Source of the DNA: Lelliottia nimipressuralis
GTDB lineage: Bacteria; Pseudomonadota; Gammaproteobacteria; Enterobacterales; Enterobacteriaceae
DNA: 64,000 nucleotides
Assembly: GCF_004402045.1 (NCBI RefSeq)
Contig: NZ_SOMG01000030.1
Coordinates: forward strand, 248,001-312,000
Direction: 5' to 3'
In this document: positions 7,385-15,264 of the stretch, one piece after another
Numbering within the stretch: the stretch's first letter is position 1
How the letters are laid out: every line of letters starts with the position of its first letter
Made by a program: the position numbers and the translations under genes
The notes under the pieces: generated by a model
Told to the model about the DNA's origin: nothing
Seen by the model: the letters and a program-made list of their open reading frames with translations, nothing else
The model's database searches: none

Positions 7385-9535
7385 TCAGACATTCACCGCA
7401 TCGATCAGCCGCGATTTCATGGACTGATACGCAGACGCCGCAAAGTCCTCCGCCCAGCGCTGATCCTCAATCGCCTCCAGTTGCACCGCGCAATACTTTG
7501 TTTCCGGCGTTTTGGAGATAGGGTCGAGGTTATCCTGTGTCAGCTCATTGCAGGCGCCAATCCACCACTGATAGGTCATATAGACGGCCCCGGCGTTGAT
7601 ACGCTCGCTGATGCTGGCGCGGGTAATCACTTTGCCGCGACGCGAACGCACCCACACCAGCTGTCCGTCGGTAATACCCAGTTTGTCCGCATCGGCAGGG
7701 TTCATTTGCACCCGGCCCGGCTCGTCGGCCAGACTTTGCAGCGCGGCGCAGTTCCCGGTCATGGAGCGGCAGGAGTAGTGTCCCACTTCACGTACGGTAC
7801 AGAGCACCAGCGGATAGTCGTCATCAGGCGTTTCAGCCGGCGCGCGCCACGGTGCGGCAAAGAGCTGTCCCTTACCGCTCGGGGTGTCAAACTGATTGTC
7901 TTTGTACAGGTACGGCGTGCCCGGATGATCCAGCGTCGGGCACGGCCACTGCACATGGCCCATTTCGCCCATTTTTTCATACGTTACGCCGTAGAAGAGC
8001 GGGCACAGCTCGCGCATCTCATCCCAGATCTGCTGGTTGGAGTCATAATGCATCGGGTAGCCCATCTCGGTGGCGAGCAGGCTGATGATTTCCCAGTCGC
8101 GCTTCACGTTGCCGCTGGCCTCAATGGCTTTGCCAAAACGCTGGAACCCACGGTCAGCACAGGTAAAGACGCCACCGTGTTCACCCCAGGAGGTGGCAGG
8201 GAGGAGAACGTCAGCCACCTCTGCCGTTTTGGTCATAAAGATGTCCTGAACCACGACAAAATCGAGCGCTTCAAAACCGCTGCGCACCAGGCCGAGATCG
8301 GCCTCAGTCTGAAGCGGGTCTTCGCCCATGATGTAATAGGCTTTGACCTTGCCCTCCAGCGCAAGGTGAGGCACTTCGGTAATGCGCGTTCCGACGCGAT
8401 CGTCCATCGCCTTAACGTCAATCCCCCAGGCATCGGCGAACTTCTGCCTGACCGCCGGATCGGTAACATCCTGATAGCCTGGGAACATATTCGGCAGAAC
8501 GCCCATGTCACAGGCACCCTGTACGTTATTTTGACCGCGCACGGGCCCGACGCCGACGGCAGGTCGTCCAAGGTTACCGGTCAGCAGCGCCAGGCTTGAA
8601 AGCCCTTTGACCACATCGACGGCCTGACCAAACTGGGTCACGCCCATTCCCCACATCACGGTAGCGGAAGGGGCCGCCGCGAAGGTGCGCATCGCCTGGC
8701 GAACGTCACGGGCGGGAATACCGGTGAGATGTTCGACCTTCTCCGGCGCATAGTCTTTCACCGTCTGCCGGTAGGCCTCAAGCCCTTCCGTAAAACGCGC
8801 CACGTAGCTTTTGTCGTACAGCTCCTCTTCCAGCAGCACGTAGCCAAAGGCGTTAACCAGCGCCATGTTGCTGCCGTTTTTCAGCTGCAGATGTTGATCG
8901 GCGATGCGCGCCGTTTCAATGCGCCGCGGATCGCAGACGATAATTTTTGCGCCGTTTTCACGCGCTTTCAGCACGCGCCGGGCGACGATAGGGTGGGAGT
9001 CCGCGCAGTTGTAGCCAAATACCAGCAGGCATTTTGAGTTTTCAATATCGTTGATTGAATTGCTCATTGCGCCGTTGCCGAGCGTCTCCTGTAAACCGGC
9101 CACGGAAGGGCCATGACAGACGCGCGCGCAGCAGTCCACGTTGTTGGTGTTCAGCACCGCGCGGGCAAATTTTTGCATCACATAGTTTGTTTCATTGCCG
9201 GTTCCGCGGGAGGAACCGGTGGTCATGATTGACCGCGAACCGTGCTGCGCTTTAATGCTGCTGAGCTTGTGAGCGGTGTAGCGGATAGCCTCTTCCCAGG
9301 TAACGGGGGTGAATGCCTCGCCTTTGTGATAACGGATCATCGGCTGAGTCAGGCGCGGGGTGAGCAGACGGGTATCGTTGAGGAAGTCCCAGCCGTAAAA
9401 TCCTTTCAGACACAAGGTGCCCTGGTTTGTTACCCCCTCTGCCGCTTCGGCACGGATGATACGGTTATTTTCAACGACAAGGTTTAATTTACAGCCTGCA
9501 CCACAGTACGGGCAGACGCTGGCGATCTTTTTCAT
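7385..9535 (-). CDS. fdhF: Formate dehydrogenase H-like molybdoenzyme, cysteine form
   Basis: A 716-residue molybdopterin-guanine-dinucleotide oxidoreductase closely related to E. coli FdhF (715 residues). The N-terminal 4Fe-4S cluster motif is CPYCGAGCKL, with a fourth Cys in GTLCLKG. The catalytic stretch DCCARVCHGPSVAG has Cys140 (TGT, bases 9116-9118) exactly where FdhF has selenocysteine; the neighbouring His141 is kept. Later MGVTQF, QNNVQGACDMG and SCRSMTGNCAALQ match FdhF. Expected reaction: formate to CO2, in a formate-hydrogenlyase-type or other complex. I start at MKKIAS (ATG 9533-9535); the upstream TTG extension is not family sequence. No hydrogenase genes are adjacent. A sigma-54-like promoter lies upstream. 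Confidence 0.88.
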   Translation of the reverse strand: MKKIASVCPYCGAGCKLNLVVENNRIIRAEAAEGVTNQGTLCLKGFYGWDFLNDTRLLTPRLTQPMIRYHKGEAFTPVTWEEAIRYTAHKLSSIKAQHGSRSIMTTGSSRGTGNETNYVMQKFARAVLNTNNVDCCARVCHGPSVAGLQETLGNGAMSNSINDIENSKCLLVFGYNCADSHPIVARRVLKARENGAKIIVCDPRRIETARIADQHLQLKNGSNMALVNAFGYVLLEEELYDKSYVARFTEGLEAYRQTVKDYAPEKVEHLTGIPARDVRQAMRTFAAAPSATVMWGMGVTQFGQAVDVVKGLSSLALLTGNLGRPAVGVGPVRGQNNVQGACDMGVLPNMFPGYQDVTDPAVRQKFADAWGIDVKAMDDRVGTRITEVPHLALEGKVKAYYIMGEDPLQTEADLGLVRSGFEALDFVVVQDIFMTKTAEVADVLLPATSWGEHGGVFTCADRGFQRFGKAIEASGNVKRDWEIISLLATEMGYPMHYDSNQQIWDEMRELCPLFYGVTYEKMGEMGHVQWPCPTLDHPGTPYLYKDNQFDTPSGKGQLFAAPWRAPAETPDDDYPLVLCTVREVGHYSCRSMTGNCAALQSLADEPGRVQMNPADADKLGITDGQLVWVRSRRGKVITRASISERINAGAVYMTYQWWIGACNELTQDNLDPISKTPETKYCAVQLEAIEDQRWAEDFAASAYQSMKSRLIDAVNV

Positions 9536-9601
9536 CAATAACAGACCTGTTAAGAAATGAAGCAAAGTTGACTGGAATACCCAGTCCCGTAAACGGAGAG
9601 T

Positions 9602-9617
9602 AGCAGGATCCGTGCCA
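9602..9617 (-). promoter_or_regulatory. Candidate sigma-54 promoter of the fdhF-like gene
   Basis: On the minus strand the sequence TGGCACGGATCCTGCT matches the -24/-12 pattern TGGCAC-N5-TTGCW, with GG and GC separated by the required 10 bases. It would start transcription about 55 bases before the ATG. E. coli fdhF is itself sigma-54/FhlA dependent, which supports the call. Confidence 0.65.
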
Positions 9618-9660
9618 GGATGACTTTGCTGGTTTTACAGGGTGTTATGCGGGGAGGGCG

Positions 9661-9702
9661 CGTGTCATCGTCAGGCCGATCGTCAGTTTTGACGATGACA
9701 CG
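9661..9702. promoter_or_regulatory. Long inverted repeat, candidate enhancer-binding site
   Basis: CGTGTCATCGTC (9661-9672) and GACGATGACACG (9691-9702) are perfect 12-base inverted repeats. A competing inner pair TCGTCA/TGACGA spans 9680-9695. The repeat is centred roughly 90 bases upstream of the predicted sigma-54 start, a usual place for a bacterial enhancer-binding protein such as FhlA. No T-run follows on either strand, so a terminator for ariR is less likely. Confidence 0.5.
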
Positions 9703-9725
9703 TTAGGTGCGTAGAGTGCAGGAAC

Positions 9726-10004
9726 TTAGAGATCGTCCATCGTGTAGCCCACCACGATTTCCAGGGTCTTACGAATCACATCCGCCTGAACCACATCATT
9801 TGTGGCTTCCAGGGTCTGAATGAGCCAGAGGATGATCGCTTTATTTGACAAATGCCCCTCGGAGGCCAGAACACAGCGTACTGCAGTAGAAAAAATAGCG
9901 GACTCTTCAGCAAAACGATCGCCTGCGTGACGGAAGTATTCCGACAGCGCACTGTCTAAAAAAGCAGAATGGTATTCGGGTTGAAGCTGAATATTTTGTC
10001 TCAT
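9726..10004 (-). CDS. ariR: Biofilm/acid-resistance regulator AriR (YmgB)
   Basis: A 92-residue protein matching E. coli AriR/YmgB, especially the C-terminus ADVIRKTLEIVVGYTMDDL and the SALSEYFR and LSNKAIILWLIQTLEAT helices. AriR is a small all-helical dimer implicated in acid resistance and in activating the Rcs phosphorelay. It is third in the ycgZ-ymgA-ariR operon, 29 bases after ymgA, and should be repressed by BluR until blue light acts through BluF. The E. coli fourth gene, ymgC, is not present. Confidence 0.88.
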   Translation of the reverse strand: MRQNIQLQPEYHSAFLDSALSEYFRHAGDRFAEESAIFSTAVRCVLASEGHLSNKAIILWLIQTLEATNDVVQADVIRKTLEIVVGYTMDDL

Positions 10005-10033
10005 TTGTTCTCACCGTAGCTGTTAAATTGCAG

Positions 10034-10354
10034 TCAATGTATTTTTTTGGGATCGGACGGTTTTCCACTTCCAAATAACGGCACAACATTGTCTCTGTTA
10101 TCGTTGAGAGGTCCCTCTCTGTTCGTTCGTCCTTGCGCGGTTCTGCGACGCGTAAATGCGATGCTGTTTGAGCCGATCTCGGCAATCACCACCGCAAGAG
10201 TCTCCCGCCGCCGGGGATCCTTTTCATGTTCTTTCATGCTCCGCAGACGCTGCAGCAATCCTTCGGTTGTCACTGGCCCCCGCTCTTTCAGAAGAGAGAG
10301 AACGGCTTCACCGATAAGCTGGTCGATCAGTCTGTCTGCGTTACTGCTATTCAT
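10034..10354 (-). CDS. ymgA: Connector protein YmgA
   Basis: A 106-residue protein starting MNSSNADRLIDQLIG. The core (AVLSLLKERG, LLQRLRSMKEHEKDPRRRE, IAEIGSNS) resembles E. coli YmgA, with the same helical pattern and the same place between ycgZ and ariR. It is longer than the E. coli protein (about 90 residues) because of a variable basic C-terminal tail. The ATG at 10352-10354 lies 4 bases after the ycgZ stop, with AACGGTAACG upstream, indicating coupled translation. Its role is inferred from the operon: Rcs/biofilm signalling downstream of BluR. Confidence 0.8.
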   Translation of the reverse strand: MNSSNADRLIDQLIGEAVLSLLKERGPVTTEGLLQRLRSMKEHEKDPRRRETLAVVIAEIGSNSIAFTRRRTAQGRTNREGPLNDNRDNVVPLFGSGKPSDPKKIH

Positions 10355-10358
10355 CACG

Positions 10359-10598
10359 TTACCGTTCGAAGAGCAGACCAAGCAGCATGTGGTAATGCTC
10401 TTCCTCTTCCGGCCCATCGGCTCTTTCGAGGCGGCTGAGCAGTTTGGTACAGAGCGATTTGCGGTTAAGGTTTCGCCCGTCGCTGAGAATTTCGACAACC
10501 ACCTGGCCCAGCGTCTCCTGTTGGGTAGGAAGCGCGGCCTTTTCGAAGTACTGTGCGATCGCTGCTGCGGAATCTGTGGCGTAACCTTTCTGCTGCAT
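10359..10598 (-). CDS. ycgZ: Connector protein YcgZ
   Basis: A 79-residue protein strongly resembling E. coli YcgZ: QYFEKAALPTQQETLG, VVVEILSDGRNLNRKSLC and a C-terminus HYHMLLGLLFE-like. The start is ATG 10596-10598, preceded by AGGAGCGAAAC on the minus strand; longer readings in this frame run into promoter DNA. It is the first gene of the BluR-regulated operon and its promoter overlaps a perfect palindrome at 10659-10687. Confidence 0.9.
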   Translation of the reverse strand: MQQKGYATDSAAAIAQYFEKAALPTQQETLGQVVVEILSDGRNLNRKSLCTKLLSRLERADGPEEEEHYHMLLGLLFER

Positions 10599-10658
10599 GT
10601 TTCGCTCCTGTAAAATTTTGTAATCACTAACGTTACATTTAAGGTATACATAATTCCT

Positions 10659-10687
10659 AAATCTGTACATTAAAAATGTACAGATTT
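10659..10687. promoter_or_regulatory. Perfect palindrome upstream of ycgZ, candidate BluR operator
   Basis: AAATCTGTACATT, an AAA spacer, then AATGTACAGATTT form a 13-base perfect inverted repeat. It sits just upstream of a minus-strand TATGTATACC stretch that could be the ycgZ -10 region. MerR-type proteins bind long dyads in promoters, and the related regulator MlrA recognises TGTACA-type half-sites. The T-run that follows on the plus strand makes it look like a terminator, but no gene ends here. Confidence 0.6.
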
Positions 10688-10936
10688 TTTATATTTTTAT
10701 GATATATTTTATAAAGTGCTTTATTTTCATGGTGTTATTTGGTTGTCATGAAGCGGTAACGTTACAGGGTATATTGTACAAAAAGGTCAGGTGCGGGTAA
10801 GTTGTACAGGGCGAAAAAATGTAGCATTAACTCCCGTAAATGGTTGAGATGTAAATTATTTGTCAGGCAATTAATATGCTATACATGATCCTTATCCACC
10901 TTTTTTGTGGCCAAAACCCTAACCCTCAGGAATAGC
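10688..10936. other. AT-rich divergent intergenic region between ycgZ and bluF
   Basis: No coding sequence is visible. It contains a perfect GTAACGTTAC palindrome at 10756-10765 (a TAACGTTA copy recurs at 10628-10635) and two direct copies of TTGTACA at 10774-10780 and 10802-10808, 28 bases apart start to start. The bluF promoter must lie here, but I cannot choose a convincing -35/-10 pair. Confidence 0.5.
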
Positions 10937-12157
10937 ATGCTCACAACCATCATTTACCGCAGTCATATCTGCGCGGACGTTCCAGTGAAAGCGCTGGAAG
11001 CAATGGTCGCTGCTGCCAATAGTAAAAACCGGCAATCCAATGTCACGGGGATCCTGCTGTTTAACGGCACACATTTTTTTCAGCTGCTTGAAGGGCCAGT
11101 GGAGCATGTTTCTGCCATCTATGAGCAGATCTGTAATGACCCGCGCCACCATAACGTGGTGGAGCTGATGCGCGATCACGGACCTGTCCGGCGTTTTGGT
11201 AACGTGGGAATGGAGCTTTTTGATTTGCGCCAGTTCGACAGGGATGAGGTGCTACAGCAGGTGCTCAACAAAGGGACGACGCGTTACAAGCTGACGTATA
11301 ACGACCGCCCTCTGCAGTTTTTCCGCACGTTTGTCGAAGCCACGGAAAAAGCCAACTACTTTGAACTACCACCGGCGGATTCATGGGATTTCGTTCCCGA
11401 AGAGACGCGCCTGTCCGCGCAGCCCGAGGTGGTCGCGAAAGGGGCAGATTGCAGCTTTGCATTCCAGCCGATAGTCGATCCGTTTATGCAGCAGGTCGTC
11501 TCCTGGGAGGCACTACTCCGCTCCCCTGATGGCGGCTCGCCTGGCGTCTATTTCGCCAACCGCCCGCGTGACGAAGTGTATGCATCTGACTTGCAGAGCA
11601 AGCAGGTGGCGCTTTCCATGGCCAGCGCGCTGGGGTTACAGCACCAGACGTTATCTCTTAACCTGCTGCCCATGACGTTGGTTAACATTCCCAATGCCGT
11701 GGATTTCCTGCTCACCGCGATTGAAGCAAATGGGTTTGTGCCCGAGCAAATTGTGGTGGAGTTTACCGAAAGCGAAGCTATTTCCCGTTTTGATGAATTC
11801 GCGGATTCGGTCAGGCAGCTCAAAAGTGCGGGCCTCAGCGTGGCGATCGATCACTTTGGCGCCGGTTTTGCGGGGCTACAGCTGCTGGCTCAGTTCCAGC
11901 CGGACAGAATTAAGATTAATCGCGATCTGGTCGCGAACGTGCATAAAAGCGGTCCTCGACAGGCCATCATTCAGGCGATTATCAAATGCTGTTCCTCGCT
12001 TGAGATCCAGTTCTGCGCGGTGGGTGTGGAGAAGGCGGAAGAGTGGATGTGGCTGGAGTCCGCGGGAATTTCCCAGTTCCAGGGACATCTTTTTGCCAGC
12101 CCCCGGCACGGCGGTATTCCGGCTATTGCGTGGCCAGAGAAAAAATTCGAGTTCTGA
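10937..12157 (+). CDS. bluF: Blue-light receptor BluF (BLUF-EAL), anti-repressor of BluR
   Basis: A 406-residue protein. Residues 1 to about 95 are a BLUF flavin domain (TTIIYRSH with the photoactive Tyr7, then NVTGILLFN and HFFQLLEGP carrying the expected Asn and Gln). Residues about 150-400 are an EAL-type domain. That domain keeps EALLRSP, but the DDFGTG loop is DHFGAG and ELTE is EFTE, so phosphodiesterase activity is unlikely, as for E. coli BluF (YcgF). In E. coli, light-activated BluF binds BluR and releases the ycgZ operon. The start is ATG 10937 with AGGA 6 bases upstream; the longer reading from 10907 lacks a ribosome site. bluR follows. Confidence 0.95.
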   Translation: MLTTIIYRSHICADVPVKALEAMVAAANSKNRQSNVTGILLFNGTHFFQLLEGPVEHVSAIYEQICNDPRHHNVVELMRDHGPVRRFGNVGMELFDLRQFDRDEVLQQVLNKGTTRYKLTYNDRPLQFFRTFVEATEKANYFELPPADSWDFVPEETRLSAQPEVVAKGADCSFAFQPIVDPFMQQVVSWEALLRSPDGGSPGVYFANRPRDEVYASDLQSKQVALSMASALGLQHQTLSLNLLPMTLVNIPNAVDFLLTAIEANGFVPEQIVVEFTESEAISRFDEFADSVRQLKSAGLSVAIDHFGAGFAGLQLLAQFQPDRIKINRDLVANVHKSGPRQAIIQAIIKCCSSLEIQFCAVGVEKAEEWMWLESAGISQFQGHLFASPRHGGIPAIAWPEKKFEF

Positions 12158-12345
12158 TAAAGCTGTACACAATCGGGCAGAGTTAACTGTACGACTGGCA
12201 AATTTTATACAACAATGTATTGACAGGTGAAGGGAAGAGCACCCCATTCACCTGGTCAAAATGCGGCCTTAGTTATACAAATGGTGTGTACAATCTGATA
12301 AGGTTGGTGCAGTTAGGTATGGAAGTTCTGAGCGTGAGGGAGTTA
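12158..12345. other. Gap between bluF and bluR with TGTACA-like motifs
   Basis: No gene is visible. CTGTACAC (12162), CTGTACG (12187) and GTGTACAATC (12286) are variants of the TGTACA half-site seen upstream of ycgZ, suggesting an internal BluR-sensitive promoter. No good -35/-10 pair could be fixed. Confidence 0.35.
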
Positions 12346-13080
12346 ATGGCCTATTACAGTATCGGCGAAGTGGCCGAACGATGCGGTATCAACCCCGTTA
12401 CGCTGCGTGCCTGGCAGCGCCGTTATGGATTGTTGAAGCCGCAGCGAAGCGAAGGGGGTCATCGTCAGTTTGACGATGAAGATATCCTGCGCATTGAAGA
12501 GATCAAACGCCTGATGAAAACCGGCGTTTCGGTCGGAAAAGTAAAAGCCTTACTGGAAAACAAGGAAGTGTTGACGCAGGGTAACTGGGTCTCTTTCCAG
12601 GAAGAGATGATGACCGTTCTGCGTTACGCCAGCCCGGCAAAGCTGCGCGCCAAAATAGGTGAGTTCCGCCGCGATCACGCGATGGATGCGTTGATTGACA
12701 ATATTATCTCTCCCGTCCGTCAGCGAATGAACCAGGACCAAAACACCGTACGTCACATGGCGAGCCTGTTTGATGGCGTACTGATCGAATTCGCGATTGC
12801 AAGTCTGGCGGAGTCCCGCAAGAAAGCCGGAAAAGACGCTCTCCTTATTGGATGGGAATGCGATGACCGCACCCCTCTGTGGCTGGAAGCTGCGCGCTTA
12901 TCGCAGAAGGGCTGGCACATAGACGTGCTGGCAGAACCGATTGACTCACCGCGTCCCGAGCTTTTCCCCGGGCAAAAAATCTTCGTCTGGACGGGGAAAT
13001 TGCCAACGCCTCGCCAGCAGGAACAGCTAGATCACTGGCGTGAGCAGGGGTTTGCTGTCTCATTTCATCACGGATCCTGA
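12346..13080 (+). CDS. bluR: MerR-family repressor BluR
   Basis: A 244-residue repressor nearly identical at the N-terminus to E. coli BluR (YcgE): the MerR winged helix begins [20 protein letters not shown] and continues with [20 protein letters not shown]. The C-terminal part (from about residue 100) is a B12-binding-like domain without an obvious cobalamin motif, and ends with [11 protein letters not shown]. The related MlrA shares this layout, but the bluF neighbour and divergent ycgZ operon favour BluR. I start at ATG 12346 with GAGGGAG just upstream; 42 upstream codons open in frame are not family sequence. A terminator follows immediately. Confidence 0.92.
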   Translation: MAYYSIGEVAERCGINPVTLRAWQRRYGLLKPQRSEGGHRQFDDEDILRIEEIKRLMKTGVSVGKVKALLENKEVLTQGNWVSFQEEMMTVLRYASPAKLRAKIGEFRRDHAMDALIDNIISPVRQRMNQDQNTVRHMASLFDGVLIEFAIASLAESRKKAGKDALLIGWECDDRTPLWLEAARLSQKGWHIDVLAEPIDSPRPELFPGQKIFVWTGKLPTPRQQEQLDHWREQGFAVSFHHGS

Positions 13081-13081
13081 G

Positions 13082-13102
13082 AGGCCTTAAGGGCCTTTTT
13101 TT
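13082..13102 (+). terminator. Intrinsic terminator of bluR
   Basis: AGGCC pairs with GGCCT across a short TTAAG loop and is followed by seven T residues, directly after the bluR stop. Confidence 0.85.
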
Positions 13103-13207
13103 GTTTTTGTTCTTTTCCTCACCAAAACTATCTCAAAAATAGGCATTTCCGATGCATATTTTACTTTTCTCCTCTCCGTCATAAATGTCGTGACGAAATG
13201 CATTATT

Positions 13208-13220
13208 AATCAATGCATTG
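13208..13220 (+). promoter_or_regulatory. Candidate IHF site upstream of sufA
   Basis: AATCAATGCATTG fully matches WATCAANNNNTTR. In E. coli, IHF bends the suf promoter region to bring OxyR to RNA polymerase, and the site here lies about 105 bases upstream of the Fur box, which fits. The remainder of 13103-13324 holds no gene I can support. Confidence 0.55.
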
Positions 13221-13324
13221 AACAAATAAATCCATCCTGCCTGCATCCTTCCACAGGGTCTATGCTTAATAAAAGTAGCCAAAAAGGGCGGTTTAGATGA
13301 ATGCCCCTGCTGACAGAGGGTTGA

Positions 13325-13343
13325 AGTGATAATCGTTATCACT
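13325..13343. promoter_or_regulatory. Fur box at the suf promoter
   Basis: AGTGATAATCGTTATCACT is a 19-base palindrome, symmetric about its central base, that closely matches the Fur consensus (GATAATGATAATCATTATC type). It lies 45 bases upstream of sufA. It indicates iron-dependent repression of sufABCDSE, as in E. coli. Confidence 0.88.
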
Positions 13344-13387
13344 AACATGGTGTTATACCCTGATGGCTTATCAGATGAGGTGGACCT

Positions 13388-13756
13388 ATGGAACTGCATT
13401 CAGAAATCTTTAATCCTGCCGATTTTGCCTGGCGCGGTTTAACGCTCACACCGGCGGCGGCGGCACATATTCACGAGCTGGTGGCGAAAAAGCCCGAGAT
13501 CCTCGGCGTGCGTTTAGGTGTCAAACAGACCGGGTGCGCAGGCTTCGGTTACGTGCTCGACACCGTTACCGAACCCGAGAAAGATGACCTGGTATTCGAA
13601 ACGGACGGAGCAAAATTGTTCGTCGCGCTGCAGGCCATGCCGTTTATCGACGGCACCGAAGTGGACTACGTCCGCGAAGGCTTAAACCAGTTATTCAAAT
13701 TTCATAACCCGAAAGCCCAGAACGAATGCGGCTGCGGCGAAAGCTTTGGGGTATAG
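13388..13756 (+). CDS. sufA: Fe-S assembly scaffold/carrier SufA
   Basis: A 122-residue A-type carrier protein. The three conserved cysteines are in [10 protein letters not shown] and in the C-terminal NECGCGESF. It receives Fe-S clusters from SufBC2D and passes them to apoproteins. It is the first gene of the operon, with AGGTGG 5 bases before the ATG and a Fur box upstream. Length and motifs match E. coli SufA (122). Confidence 0.97.
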   Translation: MELHSEIFNPADFAWRGLTLTPAAAAHIHELVAKKPEILGVRLGVKQTGCAGFGYVLDTVTEPEKDDLVFETDGAKLFVALQAMPFIDGTEVDYVREGLNQLFKFHNPKAQNECGCGESFGV

Positions 13757-13764
13757 GCGGTACT

Positions 13765-15255
13765 ATGTCTCGTAATACTGAAGCAACGAGTGATGTGAAC
13801 ACCTGGAGCGGCGGACACCTGAATTATAAAGAAGGGTTCTTCACCCAGCTGCAGACGGATGAACTGGCGAAAGGCATTAATGAAGATGTCGTTCGGGCGA
13901 TCTCGGCGAAACGTAATGAACCCGAGTGGATGCTGGAATTTCGCCTGAGCGCTTTTCGGGCATGGCTGGAGATGGAAGAACCGCACTGGCTGAAAGCGCA
14001 CTATGACAAGCTGAACTATCAGGATTACAGCTACTACTCCGCGCCCTCCTGCGGCAGCTGTGATGACACCTGCGCCTCGCAGCCCGGCGCGGTGCAGCAA
14101 ACCGGTGCCGATAACAGCTTCCTCAGTAAAGAGGTTGAAGAAGCCTTTAACCAGCTCGGCGTCCCTGTTCGCGAAGGCAGAGAGGTGGCGGTGGACGCCA
14201 TCTTTGACTCCGTGTCGGTGGCCACAACCTATCGTGAAAAGCTGGCGGAGCAGGGGATTATCTTTTGCTCCTTCGGCGAAGCCATTCACGATCATCCGGA
14301 ACTGGTGAAAAAGTACATCGGGACCGTGGTGCCCTCTAACGACAACTTCTTTGCGGCGCTCAACGCAGCGGTCGCCTCCGACGGCACCTTTATCTACGTG
14401 CCGAAAGGGGTACGTTGCCCGATGGAGCTCTCGACCTATTTCCGCATCAACGCCGAAAAAACCGGTCAGTTCGAACGCACGATTCTGGTGGCAGACGAAG
14501 GCAGCTACGTTAGCTACATCGAAGGGTGCTCCGCCCCGGTCCGCGACAGTTACCAGCTGCACGCGGCGGTGGTAGAGGTCATCATCCATAAAGACGCCGA
14601 GGTGAAATACTCGACGGTGCAAAACTGGTTCCCCGGCGACGGCAATACCGGCGGCATCCTTAACTTCGTCACCAAGCGCGCGCTGTGCGAAGGTGAAAAC
14701 AGCAAGATGTCATGGACCCAGTCAGAAACCGGCTCTGCCATCACCTGGAAATACCCGAGCTGCATCCTGCGCGGGGATAACTCCATAGGTGAGTTTTACT
14801 CGGTGGCGCTCACCAGCGGCCATCAGCAGGCGGATACCGGCACCAAGATGATCCACATTGGTAAAAACACCAAATCGACCATCATCTCGAAAGGTATCTC
14901 TGCCGGGCACAGCCAGAACAGCTATCGCGGGCTGGTGAAAATCATGCCGACGGCCACCAATGCGCGAAACTTTACTCAATGTGACTCAATGCTGATTGGC
15001 GCAGACTGCGGCGCACACACCTTCCCGTACGTTGAGTGTCGAAATAACACCGCCCAGCTTGAGCATGAGGCGACGACGTCACGAATTGGGGAAGATCAGC
15101 TCTTCTACTGCCTGCAGCGCGGGATCAGCGAAGAAGATGCCATCTCAATGATCGTAAACGGCTTCTGTAAGGACGTGTTCTCTGAACTACCGCTGGAATT
15201 TGCCGTTGAAGCCCAGAAACTCCTCGCCATTAGTCTTGAACACAGCGTCGGTTAA
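13765..15255 (+). CDS. sufB: Fe-S cluster assembly protein SufB
   Basis: A 496-residue scaffold subunit of SufBC2D (E. coli SufB 495). The start [10 protein letters not shown] is chosen over an upstream frame extension into sufA. Hallmarks include the CGSCDDTC cysteine-rich stretch, the beta-helix core ([28 protein letters not shown]) and the C-terminal [20 protein letters not shown] with the conserved catalytic-area Cys. It starts 8 bases after sufA. Confidence 0.97.
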   Translation: MSRNTEATSDVNTWSGGHLNYKEGFFTQLQTDELAKGINEDVVRAISAKRNEPEWMLEFRLSAFRAWLEMEEPHWLKAHYDKLNYQDYSYYSAPSCGSCDDTCASQPGAVQQTGADNSFLSKEVEEAFNQLGVPVREGREVAVDAIFDSVSVATTYREKLAEQGIIFCSFGEAIHDHPELVKKYIGTVVPSNDNFFAALNAAVASDGTFIYVPKGVRCPMELSTYFRINAEKTGQFERTILVADEGSYVSYIEGCSAPVRDSYQLHAAVVEVIIHKDAEVKYSTVQNWFPGDGNTGGILNFVTKRALCEGENSKMSWTQSETGSAITWKYPSCILRGDNSIGEFYSVALTSGHQQADTGTKMIHIGKNTKSTIISKGISAGHSQNSYRGLVKIMPTATNARNFTQCDSMLIGADCGAHTFPYVECRNNTAQLEHEATTSRIGEDQLFYCLQRGISEEDAISMIVNGFCKDVFSELPLEFAVEAQKLLAISLEHSVG

Positions 15256-15264
15256 GGAAAGCAC

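Noticed and set aside
7481..8599. 372-codon plus-strand frame opposite the fdhF-like gene
   Set aside because: Shadow of a GC-rich conserved gene; no signature, and it would sit inside a well-supported CDS.
12452..12482. CGTCAGTTTGACGA inside bluR, similar to the dyad upstream of fdhF
   Set aside because: It encodes the conserved GHRQFDDED stretch of the MerR domain, so the likeness is most simply coincidence.
13133..13399. 88-codon minus-strand frame in the suf promoter region
   Set aside because: It covers the Fur and IHF sites and the sufA start, has no ribosome site and no recognisable features.
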